Below, piece by piece: positions 54,061 through 63,978 of a stretch of DNA of 64,000 nucleotides. The number at the start of each line of letters is the position of its first letter. The stretch's first letter is position 1. The notes beneath the pieces were generated by a model. That model saw only the letters and a program-made list of their open reading frames with translations, did not search any database and had not been told where the DNA came from. The stretch is from Anabaena sp. WA102 (GTDB taxonomy: Bacteria > Cyanobacteriota > Cyanobacteriia > Cyanobacteriales > Nostocaceae), in contig NZ_CP011456.1 in the NCBI RefSeq assembly GCF_001277295.1, positions 1-64,000 of the forward strand, read 5' to 3'. Both the position numbers and the translations under genes were made by a program.

Positions 54061-55071
54061 TTAAACTTGGTAATATGACCGATACCATTTCACAAATCGC
54101 TCGATTCCCTCCTCAATTGAGGTATTCGGTTTAAAACCCACATCTGTCACTAAGGCATCAACATCGGCATAGGTTGCTGGTACATCACCAGCTTGCATGG
54201 GGAGCAAATTTTTCTCTGCTTTCATTCCCAAGCAATTTTCTAAGGTTTCGATAAAGTGCATTAATTCCACCGGCTGATTATTACCGATATTATAATTTTT
54301 GTAGGGGGCATAACTTGTGGCAGGATCTGGGGCATTTCCTGACCAGTTGGGATTTGATGCAGCCACGTTATCAACAACACGAATTACGCCTTCTACAATG
54401 TCATCAATATACGTAAAATCCCGCCTCATTTTCCCGTAATTAAAAACATCAATTGGTTGTCCTGCCAAAATTGCTTTGGTAAACAGAAATAATGCCATAT
54501 CAGGACGACCCCAAGGACCGTAAACTGTAAAAAATCGCAATCCTGAAGCCGGCAAGCCATACAAACTACTGTAGGTATGTGCCATTAATTCGTTGGCTTT
54601 TTTGGTAGCTGCGTACAAACTTACGGGATGATCTACATTGTCGTGAACGGAGAAGGGAGTTTTTGTATTTGCACCGTAAACTGAACTGGAAGAAGCAAAT
54701 ACTAAATGTTGAACGTTGGTATGCCGACAACCTTCGAGAATATTCACAAATCCCACTAGATTACTATCTACATAAGCATGGGGATTTTTTAATGAATAAC
54801 GGACTCCGGCTTGGGCAGCTAAATTGACGACTTTATCAAAACTAGATTGAGCGAATAATTTGGGGATGCCTTCTCGGTCTGCTAAATCCAATAAATGAAA
54901 GCTAAAATTGGGGTTCGCTAAAAGTTGCTCTAATCTGTCTTTTTTTAAGGTAACATCGTAGTAATCGTTGAGGTTATCTAAACCTACAACTTGATCACCT
55001 CTTTCTAGTAAGCGTTGGCTGAGGTGAAAACCAATAAAACCAGCCGCACCTGTAACTAAAATTTTCGCCAT
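54061..55071 (-). CDS. NAD-dependent sugar epimerase (UDP-glucuronate 4-epimerase-like)
   Basis: The ATG at 55071, preceded by GGTGA, gives 336 residues. A longer frame from a TTG at 55095 overlaps the dehydrogenase gene and is not needed. This extended SDR enzyme has the NAD motif TGAAGFIGFHL, the catalytic YAATK (Tyr/Lys) and the substrate segment RFFTVYGPWGRPDMAL. Its likely substrate is a UDP-uronic acid or UDP-hexosamine, matching the dehydrogenase gene 11 bp upstream. The specific C4 epimerisation is inferred from resemblance to bacterial LpsL-like and plant glucuronate epimerases. Confidence 0.88.
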   Translation of the reverse strand: MAKILVTGAAGFIGFHLSQRLLERGDQVVGLDNLNDYYDVTLKKDRLEQLLANPNFSFHLLDLADREGIPKLFAQSSFDKVVNLAAQAGVRYSLKNPHAYVDSNLVGFVNILEGCRHTNVQHLVFASSSSVYGANTKTPFSVHDNVDHPVSLYAATKKANELMAHTYSSLYGLPASGLRFFTVYGPWGRPDMALFLFTKAILAGQPIDVFNYGKMRRDFTYIDDIVEGVIRVVDNVAASNPNWSGNAPDPATSYAPYKNYNIGNNQPVELMHFIETLENCLGMKAEKNLLPMQAGDVPATYADVDALVTDVGFKPNTSIEEGIERFVKWYRSYYQV

Positions 55072-55082
55072 AATTTCACCGT

Positions 55083-56360
55083 TTATAAACTCCAATAATT
55101 AATATTTGCTGGTATATCCGCAGGTTCAAATATTGATTTGATATCCATGAAGATTCCACCTGGACGAATGTGAGCAAATAGTCTCTCTGCTGGCATTTCT
55201 AAATATTCTTGATGGGGAACTGCTAAAATTAGGGCATCAAGATATGTAAGTTCTTTCCAATCAGATAATTGAATACCATATTCATGTACTGCATGACTAT
55301 TTTCGGCTAAAGAGTCATGTACTAGGGGGTCAATCCCAAATTGTTGCAATTCATGAATGATATCCGGAATGCGACTATTTCTTAAATCTGGGACATTTTC
55401 TTTAAAGGTAAGTCCCAAAATCCCCACTCGCGCATTTTTGATGGTCACATTGGCTTCTACAAGCAGTTTCACCAACCGACTACCCAAGAATTGACCCATG
55501 TTGTCGTTAATCCGTCGTCCCGCGAGAATTACCTGGGGATAATAGCCAACTTGTTGGGCTTTGGCTGTGAGATAGTAAGGGTCTACACCGATGCAGTGAC
55601 CCCCGACAAGACCTGGAGTGAAGGGTAGAAAATTCCACTTTGTCCCCGCAGCCGCTAAGACATCACGGGTGCGAATATTCAGGCGATCGCAAATTATCGC
55701 TAGTTCGTTCATCAAAGCAATGTTAAGATCCCGTTGGGTATTTTCAATGACTTTTGCCGCTTCAGCTACTTTAATTGATTGGGCGCGGTAAACACCAGCG
55801 TCAACAACAGCACCATATACATTAGCGATTTGTTCTAATGTTTCCGGGTCTTCACCTGCGACTACTTTAACAATTTTTTCTAAGGTATGTGTTTTATCAC
55901 CTGGGTTAATTCGTTCGGGTGAGTAGCCCAATTTGAAATCAATACCCTGTTGTAAATCAGATACCCGTGCTAGAACAGCACCACAAACTTCTTCGGTGAC
56001 TCCTGGATAAACAGTGGATTCATAAACTACTACATCACCTTTTTTAAGAACTTTACCAATAGTTTCCGAAGCTTTAATCAATGGAGTCAAATCAGGAACA
56101 CGGTTATCATCAATTGGCGTGGGGACTGCAACAATAAAGAAGTTGCAATCAGCTAAATCAATTGGATCACAAGTAATATTGAGAGATGTATTTTTGAGTT
56201 CATCACTAGTAACTTCTCCTGTAAAATCTATGCCTTGATTTAATGCGGTAATTTTCTCTTGATTAATATCAAACCCAACTGTATTGGGAAATTTTTTTGC
56301 AATTGCTAAAGCCACAGGTAACCCAACGTAGCCAAGACCAATGACTGCGATATTATTCAT
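55083..56360 (-). CDS. UDP-sugar 6-dehydrogenase (TviB/WbpO type)
   Basis: This 425-residue enzyme oxidises UDP-(N-acetyl)hexosamine to the uronic acid in two steps with NAD. It opens with the Rossmann motif VIGLGYVGLPVALAIA. The catalytic Cys is in GLVGGHCIGVDPYYLT (about residue 255). Residues FKLGYSPERINPGDK and AAKVIENTQRDLNIAL match TviB/WbpO, which make UDP-GalNAcA or GlcNAcA, better than plain UDP-glucose dehydrogenases. It is followed closely by the epimerase gene, so the pair should supply an amino-uronic acid unit. Confidence 0.92.
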   Translation of the reverse strand: MNNIAVIGLGYVGLPVALAIAKKFPNTVGFDINQEKITALNQGIDFTGEVTSDELKNTSLNITCDPIDLADCNFFIVAVPTPIDDNRVPDLTPLIKASETIGKVLKKGDVVVYESTVYPGVTEEVCGAVLARVSDLQQGIDFKLGYSPERINPGDKTHTLEKIVKVVAGEDPETLEQIANVYGAVVDAGVYRAQSIKVAEAAKVIENTQRDLNIALMNELAIICDRLNIRTRDVLAAAGTKWNFLPFTPGLVGGHCIGVDPYYLTAKAQQVGYYPQVILAGRRINDNMGQFLGSRLVKLLVEANVTIKNARVGILGLTFKENVPDLRNSRIPDIIHELQQFGIDPLVHDSLAENSHAVHEYGIQLSDWKELTYLDALILAVPHQEYLEMPAERLFAHIRPGGIFMDIKSIFEPADIPANINYWSL

Positions 56361-56397
56361 GTTTTTATTTTCTGAATGGAATTTGAAAATTTTTTAT

Positions 56398-58362
56398 TTA
56401 TTCAGCAAGCCCTAATTGGTTTTCAGCTAACCAAGCTTGGAACATCAGTACATCCCAAAGATAATATTGCCAGTTGAATTTGCCACTTTGGTGTTCATCC
56501 CACTTTTGCCGAATTGGTTGAGGATTGAAATAGCCTTCTTGTCTCAATCGAGACTCATTCAACAAATCTTCTGCCCATTCTCGTAATGGTCCACGCAACC
56601 AGCTATCAATGGGAATACCAAAGCCCATTTTGGGACGCTCGATTAATTCTTTGGGTACGTATTTATACAAAAGCTGGCGTAATAACCACTTCCCTTGATT
56701 ACCACGTATTTTCATGGATAAGGGGATTTGCCAAGCAAATTCTACAACCCGATGGTCTAGAAAAGGTATGCGACTTTCTAGACTCACACCCATGCTGGCA
56801 CGATCTACTTTCACCAAGATGTCATCTGGTAAGTAGCTGATTAAATCCAAGTACATCATACGTTCTGTGAAATCTGGTAGGCTGTCCGACAAATTGCGCT
56901 CATTCAAAACTGTGCTAAGTTCAGAACTACCAATAACAACTTCCTCTGACGCTTGCCAATGGGATACTAAACCCGCATACATAATATCGGGGTTGGGAAC
57001 TGCTAAAATGCTTGCTAACTTATGTAATTTATAACCGGAAGCTTCTACTTTAAGCTTTGTAGGCAACATGGCATCTACAGATGCAAAACCTTGATTCCAA
57101 GTTTGGGGGGAAACACTTGTTAAAGCTTTTGCGGTGGAATGACGAACTGTTTTCGGTATCCAGCCTATTTTCTGCCAAATACTACGTCCCCAAAAATAGC
57201 GATTATATCCAGCAAACAATTCATCACCTGCATCACCTGAAAGGCTGACAGTCACATGATTTCTAGCAAGTTGAGATACTAAAAATGTGGGAATTTGGGA
57301 AGAATCAGAAAACGGCTCGTCATATAAACTGGGTAGTTTGGGTATAACTGCTAGTGCTTCATTTGCCGTTACATAAAATTCTGTATGGTCTGTACCCAAA
57401 TGCTGGGCTACAGCTTTAGCATATTGAGCCTCATTGTAAGCATCTTCATAAAAACCAATACTAAAGGTTTTTACAGGTTGATGGCTTTGAGCTTGCATGA
57501 GAGCTACAACTATAGAGGAGTCAATTCCCCCAGATAGGAATGCACCCAAAGGCACATCTGCCAGCATTCGCATTCCCACTGCATCTTTTAATAATTCCTC
57601 CAGGTTTACTATAGCTTCATTCTCTGAGCCTGTGAAGGGATAAGCAACACCTGATTCTGCTACAATTTTTGCCGACCAATAGGCCACTGGTTGGGGGTGA
57701 GTTCTACTCCCATTCCAACTGAGGAGAGTCCCAGGGGGTAATTTATAGATACCTTTATAGATGGAATAAGGGGCAGGAATATAGGAAAAACGCAGGAATA
57801 AAGCCAAAGCATCGCGGTTAATTTCTCGCTGAAAATCAGGATGGGCTTTAAAAGCTTTTAATTCCGAAGCAAATATAAAAGTATCACCACACCAACCATA
57901 ATATAAAGGCTTTTCACCAATGCGATCGCGTCCCAAATGTAAAATGCGTTCTGCTTTGTCCCACAATACAAACGCAAACATCCCATTAAATCGTTTGGTT
58001 GCTTCTATAACCCCCCATTCGCAAAAACTAGCTAACATTACTTCCGTATCAGAATGACCTCTAAAGTTATATCCAAGGCTTTGTAACTGCTTTCTTAATT
58101 CCGGAAAATTATAAACTTCACCATTGAACACAATTACATAGCGACCATTAGCAGAGATCATCGGTTGATGTCCTTCTGGTGATAAATCTACTATAGATAA
58201 TCGTCTGTGTCCTAGAGCTATCCCCACCTCTTCATCAATCCAAATTCCACCATCATCAGGACCACGATGAATCAGAGATTGGCACATATTTTCGACTATA
58301 TTGCCAATTTCTTCACTAGATAGTTGTTTTTCATTGGTAAAAAAACCAGTTATTCCACACAT
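56398..58362 (-). CDS. asnB: Asparagine synthase (glutamine-hydrolysing)
   Basis: This 654-residue protein has a class II glutamine amidotransferase domain (MCGITGFF with Cys2 as nucleophile, LIHRGPDDGG) and a synthetase domain with PP-loop FLSGGIDSSIV (about 277) and LSGDAGDELFAGYNRYFWG. Such AsnB homologues are common in polysaccharide loci, where they may form amides of uronic acids rather than free asparagine. The uronic acid genes lie just downstream (36 bp), in line with that use. The gene is intact. Confidence 0.9.
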   Translation of the reverse strand: MCGITGFFTNEKQLSSEEIGNIVENMCQSLIHRGPDDGGIWIDEEVGIALGHRRLSIVDLSPEGHQPMISANGRYVIVFNGEVYNFPELRKQLQSLGYNFRGHSDTEVMLASFCEWGVIEATKRFNGMFAFVLWDKAERILHLGRDRIGEKPLYYGWCGDTFIFASELKAFKAHPDFQREINRDALALFLRFSYIPAPYSIYKGIYKLPPGTLLSWNGSRTHPQPVAYWSAKIVAESGVAYPFTGSENEAIVNLEELLKDAVGMRMLADVPLGAFLSGGIDSSIVVALMQAQSHQPVKTFSIGFYEDAYNEAQYAKAVAQHLGTDHTEFYVTANEALAVIPKLPSLYDEPFSDSSQIPTFLVSQLARNHVTVSLSGDAGDELFAGYNRYFWGRSIWQKIGWIPKTVRHSTAKALTSVSPQTWNQGFASVDAMLPTKLKVEASGYKLHKLASILAVPNPDIMYAGLVSHWQASEEVVIGSSELSTVLNERNLSDSLPDFTERMMYLDLISYLPDDILVKVDRASMGVSLESRIPFLDHRVVEFAWQIPLSMKIRGNQGKWLLRQLLYKYVPKELIERPKMGFGIPIDSWLRGPLREWAEDLLNESRLRQEGYFNPQPIRQKWDEHQSGKFNWQYYLWDVLMFQAWLAENQLGLAE

Positions 58363-58511
58363 TTATTGAATTACTCCTTCAAGAAATATATAAATTTTTA
58401 GAGGTTATTTCTTTGGCGTGATATATGCAGAAAAAGATCAAAATTTCACTAAGTGAGAATAAATAAATTCTGGATTTTTTGAATTACAGCAAATTGTCAT
58501 CAAACCCGGAA

Positions 58512-58553
58512 CAAGAACCCCACCCCCAACCCCCTCCCCGCAAGCGATGAAGG
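58512..58553. repeat. Dispersed CCCACCCCCAACCCCCTCC palindromic repeat
   Basis: CCCCAACCCCCTCCCC then CGCAAGCGATGAAGGGGGC forms a partial hairpin. It belongs to the same broad repeat type as the in-frame copy in the giant gene at 24710-24750. It lies in the 246-bp gap between the asparagine synthase and beta-helix genes. Confidence 0.6.
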
Positions 58554-58608
58554 GGGCTAAGATGTACCTTTATGTAAATTTTCGCCGATCTAAGCTGTTG
58601 AAAATTAG

Positions 58609-59970
58609 CTATTCCCTAAGAATAGGAACTAAAAAATCTTTGGAAATATTGCCCCCACGGACAATTAAACGATTGTTGTTTACTTCTTGATCTTCGCGGA
58701 GATATATTGCATAAACTTGATCAGTTTTCTGAATATTTTTATCTATGTTGAAGTCACAATTATCAAATACCAGTCGCTGGTTAGTTTGATTAGAAAAGCT
58801 AGGGTGTTGCCACCAAATATCAGCACCAGCAAAAAAATCGTATTGTTCGCCTGTTAATTTTCTCGTGATAGTGAATTGACAATTTTCAAATGTAACATTA
58901 TGAGGAAATAAAATCCTGTTCATGTAAGTATCCGCTGCACCAATTTTAAATTGAGAATTCGTAAATTTCATTGTTGAATTCAAGCTAAAAATATAAAAAG
59001 GTGCATTGCCAGAAATGATATTATTCCCAATGACTGTAGAACCTTCATCAACAGCAATATCAAAATCCCCATCAATTAGGTTTAGGTTTTCAAGTTTAAC
59101 ATCTACCTTTAATGTTTCTCCATAACCTCGTCCATCAACTTCAATATCAATTCCGGTCGGATCAATTTTGCCTTGTGTAGTCAGATTATAAACTTCAGCC
59201 GAAGAATTTCCACCAGTTAAGACAAACCCACCTCGAAATACATCAATAGCTTGACAATTATTCATTTTAACATCAACATTTGTATATACAGAGATTCCAT
59301 CAGCAACCCCATTTTTAAAATTGCAATCTTCAATAAATACTTGCAATTTACCAGGAAGTTCAGGGTCAGCAGTCAAGAATATCAGATGCGCTTGTTCTAA
59401 TTCATATTTTTTATAATGACCTTGATTTTGGCTATTACCATCAAAGGTAAACCCTTGAATAATTAAAGGTTGAGAATTCTTCTGACTACTATAATTAGTA
59501 GTGAAAGTTCGAGTCCACTTTCCTTGTTTATCTGGTCGTTTAATAGTTGCTCCATATCCTTGATAAGTAATGTTATCTTTGAGAATTACAGACGTTACTA
59601 TATAAACGCCTTCAGGGAATAATATTACTCCTCCTCCTTGCTGATACACTGTATCTATTGCTGTTTGAATTGCCTTAGTATCGTCATTAACACCATTACC
59701 TTTAGCACCAAATCTTTTAACAGATACAATGTTTTTTATGTCATTATCTAATATTTGCATGGTATGTAATTTATTGCCGGACACATTGGCATTAGATGTA
59801 TTTTTAGAGGTTATAGATTGACTCTTTAGGAAATAAACTTGAGGTTTCGATATGGTAACTGATTGGCTAAAGTGGAGAGATTGTATAATCAGTAAGCTTA
59901 ATAAACTCCAAAATAACCAAAAACGAAATTTGCGGAAAAACATCTTAGCTAATTTTTGATAAATCAACAT
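58609..59970 (-). CDS. Right-handed beta-helix protein, pectate-lyase-3 type
   Basis: This 453-residue protein has an N-terminal signal or membrane anchor (FWLFWSLLSLLIIQSLHF, about 15-35). At about 90-150 it has the pectate-lyase superfamily entry motif VKRFGAKGNGVNDDTKAIQ followed by GGGVILFPEGVYIV. The rest forms beta-helix coils. It probably acts in the periplasm or outside on an acidic polysaccharide, as a lyase, hydrolase or epimerase, either trimming or editing the locus product. The specific chemistry cannot be read. Confidence 0.85.
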   Translation of the reverse strand: MLIYQKLAKMFFRKFRFWLFWSLLSLLIIQSLHFSQSVTISKPQVYFLKSQSITSKNTSNANVSGNKLHTMQILDNDIKNIVSVKRFGAKGNGVNDDTKAIQTAIDTVYQQGGGVILFPEGVYIVTSVILKDNITYQGYGATIKRPDKQGKWTRTFTTNYSSQKNSQPLIIQGFTFDGNSQNQGHYKKYELEQAHLIFLTADPELPGKLQVFIEDCNFKNGVADGISVYTNVDVKMNNCQAIDVFRGGFVLTGGNSSAEVYNLTTQGKIDPTGIDIEVDGRGYGETLKVDVKLENLNLIDGDFDIAVDEGSTVIGNNIISGNAPFYIFSLNSTMKFTNSQFKIGAADTYMNRILFPHNVTFENCQFTITRKLTGEQYDFFAGADIWWQHPSFSNQTNQRLVFDNCDFNIDKNIQKTDQVYAIYLREDQEVNNNRLIVRGGNISKDFLVPILRE

Positions 59971-60038
59971 ATATCACCTAACAATGGTAACTTATTTTTA
60001 TAGGAGGGGAAAAAAGCTTGACAACAGCTATCAACCGT

Positions 60039-60062
60039 AAAACCTTTTATATAAAAGGTTTT
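60039..60062. terminator. AT-rich palindrome after the polymerase gene, possible terminator
   Basis: A perfect 24-bp palindrome with arms AAAACCTTTTAT lies 72 bp after the stop codon of the polymerase gene. A U-rich end (UUUU) exists on both strands, so it may end transcription, though weakly. Confidence 0.5.
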
Positions 60063-60133
60063 GTGATTAAAATTTGTATCTCATTTACTTACAATATGTT
60101 GTATGTCTCTGATTACTATTGAAATCAGTTGTA

Positions 60134-61387
60134 TCACACATTTATTATTTTCCTCTGATTTTTATAAATTTGAGATTTAGTTTTGGAAGTCTGGTTAGTT
60201 AAAGAGTTTATAGATAGTAAATAAAACCAAAAAATTGGCTGTCGTAATACATAGTGAAAGCAACTAAATATCGTTAAGCATATAACGGCTGCGAACATGA
60301 TAAATGATTGCTTTTTCCATGCTTGCCAACCTATCCATCCTAGTAATGAAATATAGGCTATTATTCCCACAATTCCAGAACTACTACCCCAATCTATAAA
60401 CGTATTGTGTGCTTCCTCATCTAAAAAAGGTCTAGTCTCACCTGAATGGGCGCCAGGACCAAGACCAAATAAAGGGGAAGAAGAGATTGCAGTGATGCCA
60501 TTTTTCCATAATGTCACTCTGACGCTTCCTTGATTACCCTGATCATATACATTGGCAGTATTACTATATAGTTGTTGATAGCTAAATTCCGCCAATATTA
60601 ATATAATAATAGCTGCTGATATACCCATAATAGCTCGAATAAGTCCTTGCATTTCTAATTTAATATTTTTTTTAAGCACAAGATTTTTGTCAATTAATAA
60701 ATATAATTCTAGAAATATAATTAAAGTAAATCCAATTATCCATCCAAAGAATAGGGCATCAGACTGTGTAGCTGTACCTAAAATAAAGCAAATAACTATT
60801 AAAAATATAAATTTTGATTTTGAAAAAAATTGACTACTACTTCTGAAAAGATAGAAAGTAAAAAATGGTATTACCGTTAAAAATAAAGCTAATTGGTTGG
60901 GGTTTTGAGACCAACCTAGAAATCTGACTCCTCCATACCAAGAAGTTAAAAAAGGTATAAAAGAAGGAAATAAAAATAAAGTCAACAAAGCTAATAATGA
61001 GAAAGAAATCACATAATCAATCATTTTCTTTATTTCCAAATAAAAAAAATAAGAATTAGCTAAACATAGTGAAAAAATAAATGAAAAGCCAAAAGCAAAA
61101 TAATCATGATGCCATGCGCTACTTTTTAAATTTAGTGAGTCTGCAATTGACAAACCCAAGGTAAGAGAAATAAATCCAACTCCCCAAAACGAGTAAATTA
61201 ATTTTACAATTGGTGTAATCAATAGACATTTATTAGTTAAAAGTTTAACAAGAACGAATATTATCCAAATAAATAAAATAATTTCGCCAATGCCAATCGG
61301 AATTCCAGGGAATCTGAGTTGAGTTGCAGTTGTAAGTATGATTCCAGTTACTAACCAAATTAATTCTAAGTTTGTATTTTTCATCAA
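60134..61387 (-). CDS. O-antigen ligase/polymerase-like (Wzy_C) membrane protein
   Basis: This 417-residue protein has about ten hydrophobic helices. Between helices it carries the Wzy/WaaL-type periplasmic loop with FGLGPGAHSGETRP and EEAHNTFIDWGSSSG. These are the arginine/histidine motifs of O-antigen polymerases and ligases. In this locus it is the candidate Wzy that polymerises repeat units made by the flippase pathway. The N-terminus starts MMKNTNLELIWLVTG after a 9-bp gap from the preceding short ORF. Confidence 0.88.
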   Translation of the reverse strand: MMKNTNLELIWLVTGIILTTATQLRFPGIPIGIGEIILFIWIIFVLVKLLTNKCLLITPIVKLIYSFWGVGFISLTLGLSIADSLNLKSSAWHHDYFAFGFSFIFSLCLANSYFFYLEIKKMIDYVISFSLLALLTLFLFPSFIPFLTSWYGGVRFLGWSQNPNQLALFLTVIPFFTFYLFRSSSQFFSKSKFIFLIVICFILGTATQSDALFFGWIIGFTLIIFLELYLLIDKNLVLKKNIKLEMQGLIRAIMGISAAIIILILAEFSYQQLYSNTANVYDQGNQGSVRVTLWKNGITAISSSPLFGLGPGAHSGETRPFLDEEAHNTFIDWGSSSGIVGIIAYISLLGWIGWQAWKKQSFIMFAAVICLTIFSCFHYVLRQPIFWFYLLSINSLTNQTSKTKSQIYKNQRKIINV

Positions 61388-61396
61388 ATTGGAGCA

Positions 61397-61657
61397 TTAA
61401 ATTAAATAATGTTTTTCAACGCAATTAGCCCAAAATCTCTGCGATTCATTTAAATTTTCTTCACTTAATGGAGAACCAACACGATGCTTTAGTATCTTAA
61501 ACTTTAGACCTGTAGTAATAGCAAAAATATCTACTAAAGATTTAGCAGTTTGTTCTATTACTCCCCAAAATAAAAAATAATTTTTATCAGCAAGTCCTCT
61601 ATGAATTAGAGCCAATGAAAAATGAAAATACTCATAGCGATTGCTTAGTTTAATCGT
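61397..61657 (-). pseudogene. Unrecognised short frame, probable gene remnant
   Basis: The frame from a stop at 61658-61660 reads about 86 codons without an ATG start: TIKLSNRYEYFHFSLALIH, then KNYFLFWGVIEQTAKSLVD and RFWANCVEKHYLI. A TTG at 61615 could open a 72-residue protein. It is compositionally protein-like but I cannot assign a family. It lies between the flippase and polymerase genes and may be the end of a lost glycosyltransferase. Confidence 0.4.
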
Positions 61658-61670
61658 TTAGAAATTCCCA

Positions 61671-62927
61671 TCATCGCTTGTGTAGTAAATGAAGAATAAC
61701 TGTAAACGTAAAACCTATGCGAATAACTGCGGCAATCAATAAAGCGATCGCTGCCCCTACCAAACCCAGCTTCGGCAGCAGCCATAGACAACCTACAGTT
61801 GAAATACTTGTCACAGTAACAAACAAAGGTATTTGGATACGAAAATATCGAGCTGCCGTCATTCCACAGTCTAGGAAAGATGATATGTAATTAAACCCAG
61901 CAATAACCATCAGCCAAATAAATAAAGTTGTCTGCTCGGCATATTCAGAGCTATACAGCAGCATTAGAATTTGTCGTCCACTCGTCACCGCTACTAAAAC
62001 ACCTATTCCGCCTTGTAAAGCAGCTATTCCCACTAGTTTCAGCAGGAGGTTACGAAAACCTATAAGATTTCCACTAGCATAATATTTTGCTAGACGGGGA
62101 CTGGCTGACTGCCCCAAGGCATTCACTACTATGTTTCCAGCCATCATCATATAAGCCAAAGCCGTAAAAATACCCAGTTTCCTTTCATTCAAGTAATACT
62201 CAATCAAGTATTGAGGAATGTTGGTATTGAGCGAAACTAGCATCATCGCAAACCCCAATGGGAAACAAAGCCATACTAGATGTTTTAGAGTTTTCAGGTG
62301 CCAACGAGGTTGCAATTCTGAGATATCTTTTAGCATCAAAAGACCACTAGGAAGGTCATAGCCGAGTAGGACTACAGCCCAAACGCAGACTAACCCAAAT
62401 ACACCCCACAAAATATTACCGGATATATATATTCCTCCGCCTAAAAACAGCAATGACAGAAGTCCTTTAATCATCATCGAAATGGCAATCCGATCCATTC
62501 GTTCATGCTGCTGAATTAGCCCCTGAAATATATCACTAATAGACTCGAATACCTTGGCTGTTCCTATGAGGAAGATTACTAAAGATGTTTCCCTTTGATA
62601 TCCACCTAAAAAGCTAATAACTGTAATAGTTAGAAGTGCCAGTGTTGTTGATATTAGCCTTAACCCAAAGTAATCACTAAACAAAAACTGTTTTTGAGCA
62701 TCTGTTGCTTGGACAGCCCTTAGTTGGAGATCTGTAAACATGATTATAGGTGCTGTTACAGCCAACCCCAAGGTAAACTGCCCTACCATTTTTGGGCCGC
62801 CAAGTTTAGCCAAAACTACTAACATTCCCCATTGGCAAGCTGAATAAACAAAATTACCAACAAAAGTCCAAGAGAAATTACGACGTAGACTCATGGAATT
62901 ATTTTTTTTTGCATTGGCTTTAGTCAT
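61671..62927 (-). CDS. Polysaccharide flippase (Wzx/MATE-like)
   Basis: The protein has about 12-14 membrane helices and is a Wzx-type lipid-linked oligosaccharide flippase. It begins either MTKANAKKNNSMSLRRNFSW (62927) or at the inner ATG (62894, MSLRRNFSWTFVGNFVY). The frame is open to 63098, but that extra part overlaps the beta-propeller gene and has no membrane or flippase character, so I reject it. Features are KLGGPKMVGQFTLGLAVTAP and a long series of hydrophobic segments. It partners the Wzy-like protein and Wzc in a Wzy-dependent pathway. Confidence 0.88.
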   Translation of the reverse strand: MTKANAKKNNSMSLRRNFSWTFVGNFVYSACQWGMLVVLAKLGGPKMVGQFTLGLAVTAPIIMFTDLQLRAVQATDAQKQFLFSDYFGLRLISTTLALLTITVISFLGGYQRETSLVIFLIGTAKVFESISDIFQGLIQQHERMDRIAISMMIKGLLSLLFLGGGIYISGNILWGVFGLVCVWAVVLLGYDLPSGLLMLKDISELQPRWHLKTLKHLVWLCFPLGFAMMLVSLNTNIPQYLIEYYLNERKLGIFTALAYMMMAGNIVVNALGQSASPRLAKYYASGNLIGFRNLLLKLVGIAALQGGIGVLVAVTSGRQILMLLYSSEYAEQTTLFIWLMVIAGFNYISSFLDCGMTAARYFRIQIPLFVTVTSISTVGCLWLLPKLGLVGAAIALLIAAVIRIGFTFTVILHLLHKR

Positions 62928-63033
62928 GAGATTGAGTCTTTCGTCAGAGGAAATAGTATGAGGGATACCATCTTGAGATTTGACGAGTGAAAGATCAAAA
63001 ATCCCTGCATCAGTGGAATACTCCGAAATAATA

Positions 63034-63978
63034 TCATGAAAATATCTTCTCGAAATCACTGCTATTGAAGCCAAAATTGAAGGAAGAATGATAGCCATCT
63101 ACACAAGCTATCCAGTCACCTTTATTAACTATATGAGGATCAATATTATGCATTCCATCAGCATTCCAACCATATCCACTTGCACCTATGATTGGATTTT
63201 CATTTACTGATTTTTCTGAATAATTTGTTGTACTCAATTCTGTTATTTCAAAAGCCCGAACTTTGTTTCCATAGCGGAATGGCTGACAATCTTGGCTATA
63301 TCTAAAAAGCTTATTATCAAATATTGTCATCCTTCCACCAGGTCTAGCGATATGGAAATCTCTTTGAATAATAGGGCTTTTAGGATGCTCAATCCATTTT
63401 CCCGTTAAGGACTCAGCATAGTATAGCCGCAAAAAATCATTGTTTCCAGTAGTTGTAAATAGCCACCATTTATCTTGAAAATAAACAACGGATGAATCTT
63501 TAAAATTCTGCCCTTCAATTAAGGTGTTTAAGTATGACCACTGTTCAGGAAAATCAGTTGCTTGATAAAGGCGAATAGAATTTGATGCGTTGCTTTCTGG
63601 AACCATATAATAACTATTATCCCATTTAAATACATAGGGATAAGACAAATGGAAAGATTCGCGCAGAATAATTTTTTGATAGTTCCATTCTATGCCATCA
63701 GTGCTTGTTGCCAAGCCAATTTCTCCTCTATTTGTTTCAATGTTCATAACCTCAAAAAACATATACCAAGTCCCATTTTCATAAACCATAAATGGATCAG
63801 CAACAAACTCTGCTGAAACATCTATAACATCTTTAGCTGTTAAAACTGGATTTTTGATATTCTCTTGAGAACTTAACTTAAAAGGTGATTCCCCTGTATA
63901 AATTCCTATTGACCAATCACATTTCCTCCGGACAAAAATTTTTGCAATCTTTTTAAGAGAAGATAAATATGTTGACAT
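63034..63978 (-). CDS. Five-bladed beta-propeller, GINT1/GH43-like sugar enzyme
   Basis: This protein of about 314 residues has beta-propeller repeats typical of the GH43/GH32 fold: VADPFMVYENGTWYMFFEV, GEIGLATSTDGIEWNY, SYPYVFKWDNSYYMVPE and SSVVYFQDKWWLFTT. These resemble the propeller domain of plant glucosamine inositolphosphorylceramide transferase 1, found in some bacteria next to formyltransferase modules. The ATG at 63978 is the first within the window; the frame remains open to the window edge (VQTENLSMSTYL), so the start could be further upstream. Its role may be sugar transfer or recognition. Confidence 0.65.
   Translation of the reverse strand: MSTYLSSLKKIAKIFVRRKCDWSIGIYTGESPFKLSSQENIKNPVLTAKDVIDVSAEFVADPFMVYENGTWYMFFEVMNIETNRGEIGLATSTDGIEWNYQKIILRESFHLSYPYVFKWDNSYYMVPESNASNSIRLYQATDFPEQWSYLNTLIEGQNFKDSSVVYFQDKWWLFTTTGNNDFLRLYYAESLTGKWIEHPKSPIIQRDFHIARPGGRMTIFDNKLFRYSQDCQPFRYGNKVRAFEITELSTTNYSEKSVNENPIIGASGYGWNADGMHNIDPHIVNKGDWIACVDGYHSSFNFGFNSSDFEKIFS

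Noticed and set aside
62928..63098. N-terminal extension of the flippase
   Set aside because: The 57 extra residues overlap the upstream gene, are not hydrophobic in the expected way, and two better ATG starts exist inside.
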